A stretch of DNA of 64,000 bases from Shewanella mesophila (GTDB lineage Bacteria > Pseudomonadota > Gammaproteobacteria > Enterobacterales > Shewanellaceae): assembly GCF_019457515.1 (NCBI RefSeq), contig NZ_CP080421.1:1054001-1118000 (forward strand). Reading direction: 5' to 3'. The notes under the pieces were generated by a model. It made no database searches and was not told the origin of the DNA. It saw nothing but the letters and a program-made list of their open reading frames with translations. Position 1 is the first letter of the stretch; every line of letters starts with the position of its first letter. A program made the translations under genes and the position numbers. Positions 52,432 to 63,228 of the stretch are shown here, piece by piece.

Positions 52432-53685
52432 ATGAGCGGTACAGCACTAGTCAGCAATGATGCCACGGGTCTAGGCCTATTAGCGGTAATATTGGGCTTC
52501 GTTTTTTATACCAATAGCAGCAGCCATCCATTTTGGGTAAAGTTTTATCGTTTTATTCCTGCACTACTACTGTGTTATTTCCTGCCCTCTTTGCTCAACT
52601 CATTCAATATTCTCGACGGTGATACCTCAAAGCTTTACTTTGTCGCCTCACGTTATCTATTGCCCGCTTGTTTAGTGCTTTTGATTTTAAGCGTCGATCT
52701 TAAGGCGATTATGAGCCTTGGTCCTAAGGCGCTCGTGATGTTTTTAACTGGCACAGTGGGGATAGTGATTGGTGGACCAATCGCCTTATTGATTATATCT
52801 ACGATTAATCCTGATGTTCTTGGGGTGACTGGGCCTGATGCGGTGTGGCGCGGAATGACTACGCTTGCTGGCAGTTGGATTGGTGGTGGCGCGAATCAAG
52901 CGGCGATGAAAGAGATCTATGAAGCCGGTGGCAGTATTTTTTCTATCATGGTGACGGTAGATGTGATTGTTGCCAATATCTGGATGGCCGTGTTGCTGTT
53001 CATGGCATCTAAAGCCAAAGAGATCGATGCCAGAACTGGCGCCGATACTCGGGCGATTGAAACCTTAAAGCAAAAGGTTGAAAAGTATCATGCCGAGAAC
53101 GCCCGTATTCCAAGTCTGCGTGATTTGATGATGATAGTGGCTGTCGGTTTTGGTATTACCGGCCTTGCGCACATGATTGCCGATTTCTTAGGGCCGTTTT
53201 TCGAAGCCAACTATCCTTGGACTCGCGATTACAGCTTAACCTCTAAGTTTTTCTGGTTAATTGTGACGGTAACCACTATCGGATTGGCGATGTCTTTTAG
53301 CCCTGTGCGTCATTTAGAAGCCGCTGGCGCCTCTAAAGTAGCTTCGGCCTTCCTGTATATCTTGGTTGCCACTATCGGCCTACATATGGATGTGTTTAAG
53401 TTATTTGACCCCGATAACCTTTGGTACTTCGCCATCGGTATTATTTGGATGATAGTGCACGCAGGCTTTATGTTGCTGGTGGCCAAGTTAATTAAAGCGC
53501 CGCTGTTTTACATGGCCGTGGGCAGTCAAGCGAATGTTGGTGGGGCCGCATCGGCTCCAGTAGTGGCAGCTGCGTTTCATCCTGCACTTGCACCAGTCGG
53601 TGTGTTATTGGCAGTGTTAGGCTATGCTGTAGGCACTTATATGGCTTGGTTATGTGGTCAGATCTTGCAAGTCGTCGCCGCTTAG
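52432..53685 (+). CDS. DUF819-family membrane protein (YjcL-like permease), copy 1
   Basis: 417-residue protein with about ten to twelve membrane helices, DUF819 family (putative permeases; substrate unknown). Conserved parts are HPFWVKFYRFIPALLLCYFLP at the N-terminus, SRYLLPACLVLLILSVDLKAI, the loop LAGSWIGGGANQAAMKE (about 144-160) and NVGGAASAPVVAAAF near the C-terminus. A charged cytoplasmic loop lies near 195-225. It is a clear paralogue of the protein at 59110-60345. It interrupts the sirB1-kdsA pair and has its own leader. Confidence 0.85.
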   Translation: MSGTALVSNDATGLGLLAVILGFVFYTNSSSHPFWVKFYRFIPALLLCYFLPSLLNSFNILDGDTSKLYFVASRYLLPACLVLLILSVDLKAIMSLGPKALVMFLTGTVGIVIGGPIALLIISTINPDVLGVTGPDAVWRGMTTLAGSWIGGGANQAAMKEIYEAGGSIFSIMVTVDVIVANIWMAVLLFMASKAKEIDARTGADTRAIETLKQKVEKYHAENARIPSLRDLMMIVAVGFGITGLAHMIADFLGPFFEANYPWTRDYSLTSKFFWLIVTVTTIGLAMSFSPVRHLEAAGASKVASAFLYILVATIGLHMDVFKLFDPDNLWYFAIGIIWMIVHAGFMLLVAKLIKAPLFYMAVGSQANVGGAASAPVVAAAFHPALAPVGVLLAVLGYAVGTYMAWLCGQILQVVAA

Positions 53686-53732
53686 CGTTTCGACTTGATA
53701 CCTATTTGATTAATGCTAAGGCGAGGCCTTAG

Positions 53733-54602
<870 letters not shown>

Positions 54603-54622
54603 GCACTAAGTGTTACTGACTA

Positions 54623-54649
54623 AAGCCTCGCACATGCGAGGCTTTTTTG
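54623..54649 (+). terminator. Terminator after kdsA
   Basis: A 9-bp stem AAGCCTCGC/GCGAGGCTT with an ACAT loop and six T. Confidence 0.88.
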
Positions 54650-54802
54650 TATTTGAGTCGTAGTTAGAGAGGGGAGATTAGCTATGTTTTCACTATCCTG
54701 AGTTCAGCTTGGCTCGAGCAGAGGGTTATCCTTGAGTGCTATACATTGCAGTATTTCAATCTATGCTGGATTTCAATCAGTGCGACTAAGTGCAGTGATT
54801 AA

Positions 54803-54840
54803 CTATAAAAAAAAGGCTAAGTTGATGAGACTTAGCCTTT
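54803..54840 (-). terminator. Terminator after the flavocytochrome gene
   Basis: Read on the minus strand: stem AAAGGCTAAGT/ACTTAGCCTTT with a 7-nt loop, then an eight-T run. It lies 28 bp after the flavocytochrome stop. Confidence 0.85.
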
Positions 54841-54867
54841 GTCTAAAGGGAGTGATGAGTTAAGGGA

Positions 54868-56625
54868 TTATTTTTTTAACGCGTGTTCCGCTGCGTGTTC
54901 ACCTGCTCTTCGGCCAAATACAACCGTATCAGCAATGGCATTTCCACCAAGTCGGTTGAAGCCGTGTACACCACCGGTGACCTCACCAGCGGCGAATAGA
55001 CCTGGTATTTTCCAGCTTTGCAGATTTAATACGTTAGAATCAGTGTCGATAGCGACGCCGCCCATGGTGTGATGAATACCAGGAGCAACTTTGACAGCAT
55101 AAAAAGGAGCCTTAGTGAGATTCAACGGCATATCTTCACGACCAAAGGCGTCATCTTTACCATTTTTTTGGTACTTGTTATAAGCCGATACGGTCTGAGG
55201 TAGTTGATTCATGTCGGTGATCTTGGCCAATTCCTCAATAGTATTTGCTTTGCTTAACATGCCTAGGTGCTCATATCCGCGTACCATCTTTTTCTTTTCA
55301 ACCAGCTGTTCATCAAATACTAACCAAGCGTATTTATCTTTCTGCTTTAGGATTGCGTCTGATGCGCGGTCACGCGTGGTTAACTCATTGATAAAGCGTT
55401 TACCATCGGTATTGACCATGATAGCGCCAACGCCGCGTACTGTTTCAGATATTAGGATGCGGCTATCTTTACCAATGGTTGGATGGGCCTGTACCCAATC
55501 AATATCGGTCATTGATGCACCAATCTCTTTGGCAAGCTTGATACCGTCTCCGGTAGCTGTCACATTGTTTGAGCTTGTCATATTAGCAAATGTTGGTCGG
55601 TACCATGAGATCATCTCCTTGTTCATACCGTAGCCACCCGTTGCTAATACAATTGAATCAGCAGCGATCATGTTGTAACCACTGTGACGGCCATGAACAA
55701 CCACACCTGCCACCGATTTGTCATCGTTAAGTACGATTTTCTCCACACGCGAGTTAACGCGCACATCGATATTACGATCTACTGCCGCTTTGCGTAGAAC
55801 ATCGATAATATGTGGTCCAACAGAGGCGCCACCTGAAGGACGGTGAGTACGCTCGACTCTTGCACCGCCAGAACGTTTTAAGTCATCCATATTGGCGCCT
55901 AAAGATTCTAGCCATTTAACGGCATCCGCTGACTCTTCGGCTAAGATTTTTACCAATTTGGGGTCATTTTTGTAGCGACCACCTTTCATGGCATCTTCAG
56001 CGAACCATTCGACTTTATCTTCGATACCTTTTTTCTTTTGTTGAGGGGTTCCTACTGCGTTGATGCCTCCTGCTGCCAGCATAGAGTTACCACCCGTGTA
56101 TGGTGCCTTTTCAAATAGGACAACTTTAGCACCATGCATTTTTGCCGATATTGCCGCGTTGAAGCCCGCAGAACCGCCGCCGACGACGATGACATCTAAT
56201 GTTTCGACTGGCCCTTTATCAATGGCTTTTTGGATTTTGTCTTGGTTCCAACCCGCATCCCATTTTTTCTTTTCTTTGGTGTCTGCAAATGGCATATCTA
56301 TTTCAAAGTTATGGCAATTATTACACGTTAGTTGGGGCTTTGAGTGCCCTGAGTGGCAGGAGGTGCAGTTAATATCACCAAGGTGAGAAGCATGTGGATC
56401 AAACTTTAGTTTTTCATTCGCCAACTCTTCATAGGATCCATGGCAAGAGCGGCATTGTTGATTTTCGTGGGTTTCGCTATCGCTCACCTTAATGGGTTTG
56501 CTATGGCAAGATTGACAGCTATCCATGTCGGCATGAAAGTTCGCCAAACTTTGATCCTTTGCTATTGCTACACCTGAGGTTAATAGCATGACAGCCATTA
56601 CCGAGGCGATTTTATTTAATTTCAT
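54868..56625 (-). CDS. Periplasmic tetraheme flavocytochrome c, Ifc3/IfcA-like reductase
   Basis: 585 residues: Sec signal (1-22, cleavage after AIA), a tetraheme domain with CxxCH at 37-41, 58-62, 87-91 and 101-105, then an FAD-binding fumarate-reductase fold with GGGSAG at 149-154. Active-site residues of FccA-type reductases are kept: H381, E394, R397, proton-donor R418 (TTRDR), HH at 518-519 and R558 (FNRLGG). The substrate-loop sequence KDSRILISETVRG is the form I recall for iron-induced Ifc3 of S. frigidimarina, rather than FccA or urocanate reductase. Electrons would come from CymA-type quinol oxidase, not in this window. Fumarate reduction is possible; the real acceptor could be another unsaturated acid. 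It is divergent from the porin. Confidence 0.88.
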   Translation of the reverse strand: MKLNKIASVMAVMLLTSGVAIAKDQSLANFHADMDSCQSCHSKPIKVSDSETHENQQCRSCHGSYEELANEKLKFDPHASHLGDINCTSCHSGHSKPQLTCNNCHNFEIDMPFADTKEKKKWDAGWNQDKIQKAIDKGPVETLDVIVVGGGSAGFNAAISAKMHGAKVVLFEKAPYTGGNSMLAAGGINAVGTPQQKKKGIEDKVEWFAEDAMKGGRYKNDPKLVKILAEESADAVKWLESLGANMDDLKRSGGARVERTHRPSGGASVGPHIIDVLRKAAVDRNIDVRVNSRVEKIVLNDDKSVAGVVVHGRHSGYNMIAADSIVLATGGYGMNKEMISWYRPTFANMTSSNNVTATGDGIKLAKEIGASMTDIDWVQAHPTIGKDSRILISETVRGVGAIMVNTDGKRFINELTTRDRASDAILKQKDKYAWLVFDEQLVEKKKMVRGYEHLGMLSKANTIEELAKITDMNQLPQTVSAYNKYQKNGKDDAFGREDMPLNLTKAPFYAVKVAPGIHHTMGGVAIDTDSNVLNLQSWKIPGLFAAGEVTGGVHGFNRLGGNAIADTVVFGRRAGEHAAEHALKK

Positions 56626-56911
56626 CTTCTACTCCATACACTCATTTTATTGTGTAGTTATTTTTTACTTTTCGGGGTAAGAGATTAATTAAATGGAGTC
56701 AATAAAAACAAGATCCTCATCAAGTTACTTAGTTGTGTCAGTTTTTATGAAACATGTTTAAGTTTTTCTTAACCATCTGCTTGTTTGTTTTTTGTGTGAG
56801 CTGGGTGCGGGTATTTCTATAAACTTATACGTAGCATTATTTATATCCTGTTTGCCTTGCCTATATGTGATTGCACATCAAACGGTTTGACAGATTTAAA
56901 AATGTTTAATA
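56626..56911. promoter_or_regulatory. Divergent control region between flavocytochrome and porin
   Basis: About 286 AT-rich bases. It contains a perfect palindrome AAACATGTTT at 56750-56759 and an imperfect one, ATGTGATTGCACAT, near 56866-56879. Either could be an operator for the LysR protein at 58167 or for another regulator. No reliable -35/-10 pair could be fixed. Confidence 0.5.
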
Positions 56912-56923
56912 ATGGTGGTGATT

Positions 56924-57955
56924 ATGAATAATAAAAAGATATCAATTTGTGTTTTATCAGTGATGGCTTTAAGTAGTTTCTCTGTGATGGCTGAGCCTCC
57001 TAAGTTTTATGGGAAGTTGGATATTGCATTAACACATTCAGAAAATGGAACAACGACTCAAAACAAGAAGCAAGGAACAGTATTGGAAAATAACTTTTCT
57101 AATATAGGTGTTAAAGGTTCAGAAAAATTATCTTCTGATGTTAAGTTGCTATATAAAGTCGAAGTTGAAGTCGATAGTGCTACACAAGAAGCGACTGTTT
57201 TTAAAGCTAGAAATACATATTTAGGTATAAAGTCTGAACGTTTAGGGACTATTCTTGTTGGCCGAAATGATACTGTCATGAAGACATCTAAAGGCACTGC
57301 AGAGGCTTTTGCGTTAACGAATGCTGCATACAGTCGTATGATTGACGGCCAAGTGAGAAAGGCCGATGGTATAACCTATTATTCTCCAAAACTGGCCAAT
57401 TTATTTACTTTAAATGCTACCTATTTAATGGATGATAATTATGAAGGGAACGATGAAACGCAATATGCGCTAAGTTTTTTGATGGGTGATAAGAAGTTTA
57501 AAACGTCAGATTATTACTTTGCGCTTGCCTATAATACTATCGGTGGTATTGATGCCTATCGTAGTGTTGGTCAAGTAAAGCTTGGTGATTTAGTTTTGTC
57601 TGGTTTATATCAAAATACCGAGAGTCAAAAAAATAGTGATAAAAGTGGTGGATCATATTTTTTTAGTGCGATTTATAGTATAGGTGATCTTAATTTAAAA
57701 GCGGAATATGGGAAAGATAATGCTGGCTTTGGTAAATTTTTAAAAAATAGTGTGTCGAGTGCAGACTACAAAAATGCAACAGACGTTGATATTGATTCAG
57801 TTACAGTTGGTGCTGATTATAATTTATCTAAGTCCATGAGGGTTTATGCACATTATGCAATATATTCTGGTGATTATCGTGTCAGTAATTCTTCACCTAC
57901 AATTGAATTAGATGACGATAATATTGCTAGTATCGGTGTCCGTTATAATTTTTAG
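56924..57955 (+). CDS. Gram-negative porin beside the flavocytochrome
   Basis: 343-residue outer-membrane porin. Sec signal at residues 1-23 (SVMA), then PPKFYGKLDIALTHSE, a 16-strand-type pattern and a terminal Phe (VRYNF). NIGVKGSEKL, RNTYLGIKSERLGTILVGRND and YYSPKL are typical of the general porin family. It is more AT-rich than the housekeeping genes. The start was put at ATG 56924; the in-frame ATG at 56912 adds four residues (MVVI) before the signal. The layout (flavocytochrome divergent from porin, then a LysR regulator) is what I recall for ifcA-ifcO-ifcR of S. frigidimarina. Confidence 0.85.
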   Translation: MNNKKISICVLSVMALSSFSVMAEPPKFYGKLDIALTHSENGTTTQNKKQGTVLENNFSNIGVKGSEKLSSDVKLLYKVEVEVDSATQEATVFKARNTYLGIKSERLGTILVGRNDTVMKTSKGTAEAFALTNAAYSRMIDGQVRKADGITYYSPKLANLFTLNATYLMDDNYEGNDETQYALSFLMGDKKFKTSDYYFALAYNTIGGIDAYRSVGQVKLGDLVLSGLYQNTESQKNSDKSGGSYFFSAIYSIGDLNLKAEYGKDNAGFGKFLKNSVSSADYKNATDVDIDSVTVGADYNLSKSMRVYAHYAIYSGDYRVSNSSPTIELDDDNIASIGVRYNF

Positions 57956-58166
57956 GGCTCAGACGTAGAAACTAGTAAGATCAGGTTTTCGTCATATTAG
58001 GCGTGTGTTGACTCTATATCGATGTCAATTTACGCCTTTACAGTATGTCAGATTAATTAAATTATTCTAACCGAGTTAACATTTACTGCAGTGAAATAGA
58101 TATTGTCCTAACCTAATAAGGATTTTTATATATACTAGTTGTTAGCATCCTACTAAAGCGTTTTTT

Positions 58167-59057
58167 ATGAGAATTACTTTAAAACAATTGTCGATATTTA
58201 AAGCTATCCATCATAGTGGGCAGATATCTAAAGCTGCTAAAGAACTACATATGTCTGTGCCAGCGGTGAGTATGGCGTTAAAAGAGTTGGAAAGCTGTCT
58301 AGGTAGTCGATTATTTGAGCGAAGTAGTAATGGCTTAGCAATCAATGATAATGGTAAAGTCATTCTACCTTATGCCAATGAGATGTTGTCAAAAGGAATG
58401 CAGCTAGAGCAGATATTAGCTGAAACATCTAATTGTATACGAGGAAGCCTGAGGGTCGGCAGCAGTAAAACCGCTGGTAACTATGTATTATCTCGTAAGA
58501 TTCCATTATTTAAGAAAGAATTTCCGTCCGTAGAGATTAAATTAGTGATTGGTAACTCAATCACCATAGAGCAAATGGTAAGTGAAAAAGAGTTAGATCT
58601 TGGTTTTATTGATGCCAAATCTGGGAGTTCAAATCTCAAAAGCGAGCTGTGGTTGAAAGATAAAATATGTATTGTCACGGGTAAATCAAATTCTATTATC
58701 GGCGAGTCAATTACAGCGGACCGTTTATCAAAAGAGTTATGGGTGCTAGATGAAGCTGGCTCAATTTCGCGGATACGAGCAATTCAACTACTAAAAAGTG
58801 CCAAAATTAATATAGAGCAAGAGCTAACTATGACCACTATGGGGGCGATTAAGCGTGCTATTGGTACTGGTATTGGTTTAAGCGTATTGCCATGGATAGC
58901 GGTGGTAGAGGAGGTTGAACGTGGTGAGTTAGTGGAGTTAAAGCTACCTGGTTGGGAGCATCAACGCCATTACTGGTCTGTGGTTCGTGATAATGAGCCT
59001 ATGGCAGAGTTGACGAGTAAGTTTTTAGCCTTTTGCAATAATGAAGCGATATCATAA
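58167..59057 (+). CDS. LysR-family transcriptional regulator
   Basis: 296 residues. N-terminal winged helix-turn-helix (residues 1-60; SKAAKELHMSVPAVSMALKEL), then the effector domain (about 90-292) with LRVGSSKTAGNYVLSRKIP and GIGLSVLPWIAV. It lies 211 bp after the porin and 52 bp before the second DUF819 gene, on the same strand, and probably controls the module and its divergent promoter. Effector unknown. AT-rich like the porin. Confidence 0.9.
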   Translation: MRITLKQLSIFKAIHHSGQISKAAKELHMSVPAVSMALKELESCLGSRLFERSSNGLAINDNGKVILPYANEMLSKGMQLEQILAETSNCIRGSLRVGSSKTAGNYVLSRKIPLFKKEFPSVEIKLVIGNSITIEQMVSEKELDLGFIDAKSGSSNLKSELWLKDKICIVTGKSNSIIGESITADRLSKELWVLDEAGSISRIRAIQLLKSAKINIEQELTMTTMGAIKRAIGTGIGLSVLPWIAVVEEVERGELVELKLPGWEHQRHYWSVVRDNEPMAELTSKFLAFCNNEAIS

Positions 59058-59109
59058 TTACCAGTGCAGGGCCGCTATTTGAATAAGGTGGCATTGCCGG
59101 AGAGATAGA

Positions 59110-60345
59110 TTGGTCACTGCGGATCCCATTATTTTCGGTTTAGTTGTTGCGTTACTTGGTTTGATTTTTTATACCAGTAAACTAGCGCATCCATTTTGGC
59201 AAAGAATTTACAGATACATACCAGTGATGGTGATGTGTTATTTTCTACCGTCTTTATTTAACGCTTTTGGCTTAGTCGATAGCAGTGACAGCCAGCTTGC
59301 TACGATTGCATCCCGTTACCTCATGCCCGCCTGTTTGTGTCTACTCGTTATCAGTGTTGATCTTAAAGCCATTCGTAAACTTGGCCCCAAAATACTGTTG
59401 TTATTTTTTTCTGGTGGCTTTGGTGTGATTATTGGTGGGCCATTAGTGCTCTACCTGTTTACTATATTTGCACCAGAGGCTATAGCTTGGGATGGGGCTG
59501 ATGCAGCGTGGCGAGGTATGGCTACACTGGCGGGCAATTGGGTCGGCGGTACCGCTAACCAGCTTGCGATGAAAGAAGTTTTTGCCGTTGGTGATGGTAT
59601 CTTTTCAATTATGGTCACAGTTAATGTTGTGTTTTCAGCATTGTGGATGTCATTTTTACTCTATTGTGCCAATTATGATGAGTATATTGATAACAAGTTG
59701 GGAGCAGATCGCTCCGGATTAATCAAATTGCAGCAGTCTGTTAGCGCAACGGAAACTCAATCAGCTTTGATACCAGAGTTAAGGGATTATATGTTGATTT
59801 TCGCTGTTGCGTTTTCGGTGACAGGTCTAGGCCATGGTGTTGCTGATATCATGGTGCCATTTTTTGCTAGAGAATACCCCGCTTCCGCGAAGTTTAGTTT
59901 TACGTCCGAATTTTTTTGGATAGTCGTTGTTGTCACCTGCATTAGTGTTTTACTTTCTTATACTAAAGCCCGTCGATTAGAGCTAGTGGGGGCATCTAAA
60001 GTATCATCTGTTATGTTGTATTTTTTGATTGCAATTATGGGGCTGAAGATGGATATCAGTGCTATCGCAGATTTTCCTATTTACTTTATCATGGGCTTTA
60101 TGTGGTTAGCGGTACATGCTGCATTTATCATAGTTGTCGGCGTATTGACGCGATCCCCCTTGGCCTATATGGCGATAGCGAGCCAGTGCAATTTAGGCGG
60201 CGCGGCATCATCTCCTATTGTAGCGGTTGCTTTTCATAAGGCGTTTGCGCCAGTGGCTGTGTTGTTATCAGTGCTGGGCTATGCGTTAGCGACATATATG
60301 GCGTGGATCTGTGGCGAATTATTAAGGCTCGTGGTGCCGGGCTGA
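59110..60345 (+). CDS. DUF819-family membrane protein (YjcL-like permease), copy 2
   Basis: 411 residues, about ten to twelve membrane helices. It aligns throughout with the protein at 52432-53685: HPFWQRIYRYIPVMVMCYFLP, SRYLMPACLCLLVISVDLKAI, LAGNWVGGTANQLAMKE and NLGGAASSPIVAVAF. The start is TTG with GGAGAG 5 nt upstream. It directly follows the LysR gene, so it is probably part of the ifc-like module. Substrate unknown; an organic acid is a guess from context. Confidence 0.85.
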   Translation: MVTADPIIFGLVVALLGLIFYTSKLAHPFWQRIYRYIPVMVMCYFLPSLFNAFGLVDSSDSQLATIASRYLMPACLCLLVISVDLKAIRKLGPKILLLFFSGGFGVIIGGPLVLYLFTIFAPEAIAWDGADAAWRGMATLAGNWVGGTANQLAMKEVFAVGDGIFSIMVTVNVVFSALWMSFLLYCANYDEYIDNKLGADRSGLIKLQQSVSATETQSALIPELRDYMLIFAVAFSVTGLGHGVADIMVPFFAREYPASAKFSFTSEFFWIVVVVTCISVLLSYTKARRLELVGASKVSSVMLYFLIAIMGLKMDISAIADFPIYFIMGFMWLAVHAAFIIVVGVLTRSPLAYMAIASQCNLGGAASSPIVAVAFHKAFAPVAVLLSVLGYALATYMAWICGELLRLVVPG

Positions 60346-60516
60346 TTTAAATTTTTTAAAACTTCGTGGTTATATTTCTTTGTGATTTTTGATAATAGAA
60401 TTCTGATCAAGTGCTTCCGCTTTGAGTTTTATTTATATTAACAATATTTCAAAAATTTAGTAATTTATAATATTGGTTTGCTGCATTTTTTGCATATGCC
60501 AATATAGGACTCTGCA

Positions 60517-61404
60517 ATGGCATGGATATTTTTTACCTTACTTGCGGCATTTATGCAGGCATGGCGCAATGCGTTTCAGAGTCAGCTTAGCATTGACGTA
60601 AAAGTCGCTGGGGTCACGCTTGCGCGATTTATTTGGGCAAGTCCGATAGCAGCGATCTATCTTGCAGCTCTCTACTGGTGGCTACCTGTTGATAGTGCGC
60701 TCACCTTAGATATGCTCACTCTTAGTTTTTGGTGCTATGTCATTGGCGCATCCTTGATGCAGATCCTTGCAACCGCTTTGATGGTGCAACTATTTAAGAT
60801 GCGTGATTTTGCCATTGGTGCAGGTCTAGCGAAGAGTGAGGCGATCGTTGCTGCCATATTGGGGGTATTGTTTTTTGGTACTCATTTGAGTTTATTGGGT
60901 TGGTTAGGGGTCACTATCGGCGCGGCGGCCGTGTTTATGATGAGTACCAATCAAGGCATTAAGAATCTATCTCCAGCAACCATGCTAATAGGGCTAAGTT
61001 GCGGTAGTGCCTTCGCCCTAACGTCTCTATGGATAAGGGAAGCGAGTTTGTGTTTAACGCTGCCATTTCCTCATCGGGCAGCCTGGGTTTTATTATGGGT
61101 TATTAGCATACAGACCTTGCTGTTGACCCTCTATCTATTGATTCGGGATAGGGAGACATTACTAGCTCTATGGCATAGACCGCGCTTAACTTTGTTAATT
61201 AGTGTTAGCAGTTGCTTTGGCTCTATAGGTTGGTTTAGCTCAATGTCGTTGCAGGCGGTACCCTATGTAAAAACCTTAGGTCAGATAGAGATATTTTTTA
61301 CGATCCTGATCTCAGTCCTGTTTTTAAAGCAGGGAGTAAAAGTCAAAGATATGCTGGCATTAGTGTTGATCGCACTTGCTGCGGTACTAGTGATGTGGAG
61401 TTAG
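60517..61404 (+). CDS. EamA/DMT-superfamily transporter
   Basis: 295-residue protein with ten membrane helices arranged as two EamA repeats (about 1-140 and 150-295). AGLAKSEAIVAAILGVLFFG and LGQIEIFFTILISVLFLKQ are the matching repeat segments. AGGA lies 7 nt before the ATG. Substrate not predictable. It stands alone between the DUF819 gene and the convergent chemoreceptor. Confidence 0.85.
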   Translation: MAWIFFTLLAAFMQAWRNAFQSQLSIDVKVAGVTLARFIWASPIAAIYLAALYWWLPVDSALTLDMLTLSFWCYVIGASLMQILATALMVQLFKMRDFAIGAGLAKSEAIVAAILGVLFFGTHLSLLGWLGVTIGAAAVFMMSTNQGIKNLSPATMLIGLSCGSAFALTSLWIREASLCLTLPFPHRAAWVLLWVISIQTLLLTLYLLIRDRETLLALWHRPRLTLLISVSSCFGSIGWFSSMSLQAVPYVKTLGQIEIFFTILISVLFLKQGVKVKDMLALVLIALAAVLVMWS

Positions 61405-61463
61405 GACTGGCGCACTGTGATGAGTCGGACATAGGATGAGCCCCACATAAGGTAGGGATAGAA

Positions 61464-61491
61464 ATAAGGCCCCTGAAACAAGAGGCCTTAT
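61464..61491 (-). terminator. Terminator-like hairpin between the EamA gene and the chemoreceptor
   Basis: An 8-bp perfect stem ATAAGGCC/GGCCTTAT with a 12-nt loop. On the minus strand it is followed by TTTC only, so its strength is uncertain. Confidence 0.5.
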
Positions 61492-61504
61492 GTCGATTTA
61501 CACT

Positions 61505-62944
61505 CTAGGCGGTTTGGTACCTTGCGAGGATGTTTCCTAGGCTTTCAGAGGCCTGAGATAGCTGCACAACACCGTTAGAAGACTGGTGAGCAAGCTCTTT
61601 AATTGTATTCGCTTTTTGCCTAATTTCACTAAGTTCAGAGGCTATATCATTAGCAACAGCGCTTTGTTCTTCTGAGGACGCGGCTATTTGGAAGCTCATA
61701 TCGATAACACTTTGAGATGATTCGTTGATTGAGCTGACATCTGTGCCAATTTCGGTGATCAGAGTTTGACTCGATTGCGCTTGCTTAACGGTATTTTGAG
61801 TGATGCTATCTATGTTGTTAGTCTCATGCTGCAGATTTTCAATCATGGCTTGGATCTCTACCGTTGCCGACTGTGTTCTGCTTGCAAGGGTACGAACTTC
61901 GTCGGCAACTACCGCAAAACCTCGGCCCATTTCACCCGCTCGCGCAGCCTCAATGGCGGCGTTCAAAGCTAGGAGATTGGTCTGCTCTGAGATAGCATTA
62001 ATTGTGGTGATCACTTCGTTGATCTTGGTCGCGTTCACTTTCAAGGTGTTCACTGAATCAGACGTCTGTTCGATAAAGCGCGATAACTGCTCTATATCAT
62101 CTATCGCTTTTTGCACTCGCTGGTAACTTTGGCGAATAGATTGTGAGTTTTGCTCTACTTGAGCCACCGAGTTATTTGAGATGCTAGAAACTTCAGAAGC
62201 CGATGCTGTCATCTCTTCCATTGCGGTTGCGACTGAATCGAGCGAGAGGTATTGCTGCTCTATCTGCTCTTCACTTTCACGGTTTTCTGCTGCGAATGAT
62301 GATGCCGTGTTATGTAACGTGTTGGCATTGTCTTTTACCGTAACAACCAGTTCAGTCAGGGTGTCCATGGCATTATCGAGTGCACAACCTATGGTGCCAA
62401 ACTCATCGCGGCCAGGATGAAATCCGAGTCGAGAGGTAAGGTCGCCCTTGGCGATATTTTCAGTGGTATTCCATAACACCCAAAGCGCACCGCCAATGAA
62501 AGTCGCTGTCCAGTATAGGATCACGGCAAATGGTAGCGCCCATAGGTAAGTGAGCAGCAGACTATAGAAAGCCGATTTTTTGGCGGCTTTTTCTTGAGAG
62601 CTGACACCTTGGCTGATGCTTAACATTTGGCCCGATTGGCTCTTGATCACTGCTGTTATCGTGTCATTTTTACGTGATGATTTACTGGCATTGCTATTTT
62701 GAATATTCAGCGTGGCGAACTTATCTGTTTGTCCAGTGCTTTCGATTGCACGAACCATACCCGTTAGTTGGCTTTCCAGATTGCTGAGCGATTGTTGTTC
62801 AATTTGCTCTATGTTGTCTTGATAGCGAAAAACGGCAATGCTAGTTAGCGCGATAAGGAAAGCGGCAAAGATCGCCCAAAACTTATCGTTTATCGACATT
62901 TTGATAAATAGTTTATCTATGGTGCGGAAATTCACTTCTCTCAT
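61505..62944 (-). CDS. Methyl-accepting chemotaxis protein
   Basis: 479 residues. TM1 about 20-40, a periplasmic segment of about 80 residues with no recognised sensor fold, TM2 about 120-148, HAMP about 150-200 and a signalling domain to the end. The hairpin tip is [17 protein letters not shown]. No C-terminal NWETF-type pentapeptide. The start was moved to ATG 62944, with GGAA 6 nt upstream; the longest frame begins at a TTG four codons earlier. Ligand unknown; the neighbouring transport genes do not prove a link. Confidence 0.9.
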   Translation of the reverse strand: MREVNFRTIDKLFIKMSINDKFWAIFAAFLIALTSIAVFRYQDNIEQIEQQSLSNLESQLTGMVRAIESTGQTDKFATLNIQNSNASKSSRKNDTITAVIKSQSGQMLSISQGVSSQEKAAKKSAFYSLLLTYLWALPFAVILYWTATFIGGALWVLWNTTENIAKGDLTSRLGFHPGRDEFGTIGCALDNAMDTLTELVVTVKDNANTLHNTASSFAAENRESEEQIEQQYLSLDSVATAMEEMTASASEVSSISNNSVAQVEQNSQSIRQSYQRVQKAIDDIEQLSRFIEQTSDSVNTLKVNATKINEVITTINAISEQTNLLALNAAIEAARAGEMGRGFAVVADEVRTLASRTQSATVEIQAMIENLQHETNNIDSITQNTVKQAQSSQTLITEIGTDVSSINESSQSVIDMSFQIAASSEEQSAVANDIASELSEIRQKANTIKELAHQSSNGVVQLSQASESLGNILARYQTA

Positions 62945-63228
62945 AGTTGGTTCCAAATCGTTGTCAGGCGAAAGCTTAAAAGAATAGTAGAATAGATTAT
63001 AAAGTTTAACACCAATTTAATAACGTATTTAGCATTTTTGTAATGACTTTTTAGTGGCTTGTATGTAATTTGACCAATATTTATGCTGCGAGTATCGAGT
63101 TGAATATAGTGGATCTAAACCTGTGCCCATTACTCGTCGCCCATGCCTCAATGATTAATCGCTGGTGTTATGTGTCAATATCGACTGACTTATAGCGAAT
63201 TTTATTTGAACTCATTTGTTCAGCTTAA

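Noticed and set aside
56866..56881. CRP site reading TGTGA near the porin
   Set aside because: The second half-site does not fit TCACA at the required spacing; it was kept only as a possible palindrome.
56887..56912. TTGACA followed by TTTAAT as a porin promoter
   Set aside because: The spacer is only 12 bp, too short for sigma-70.
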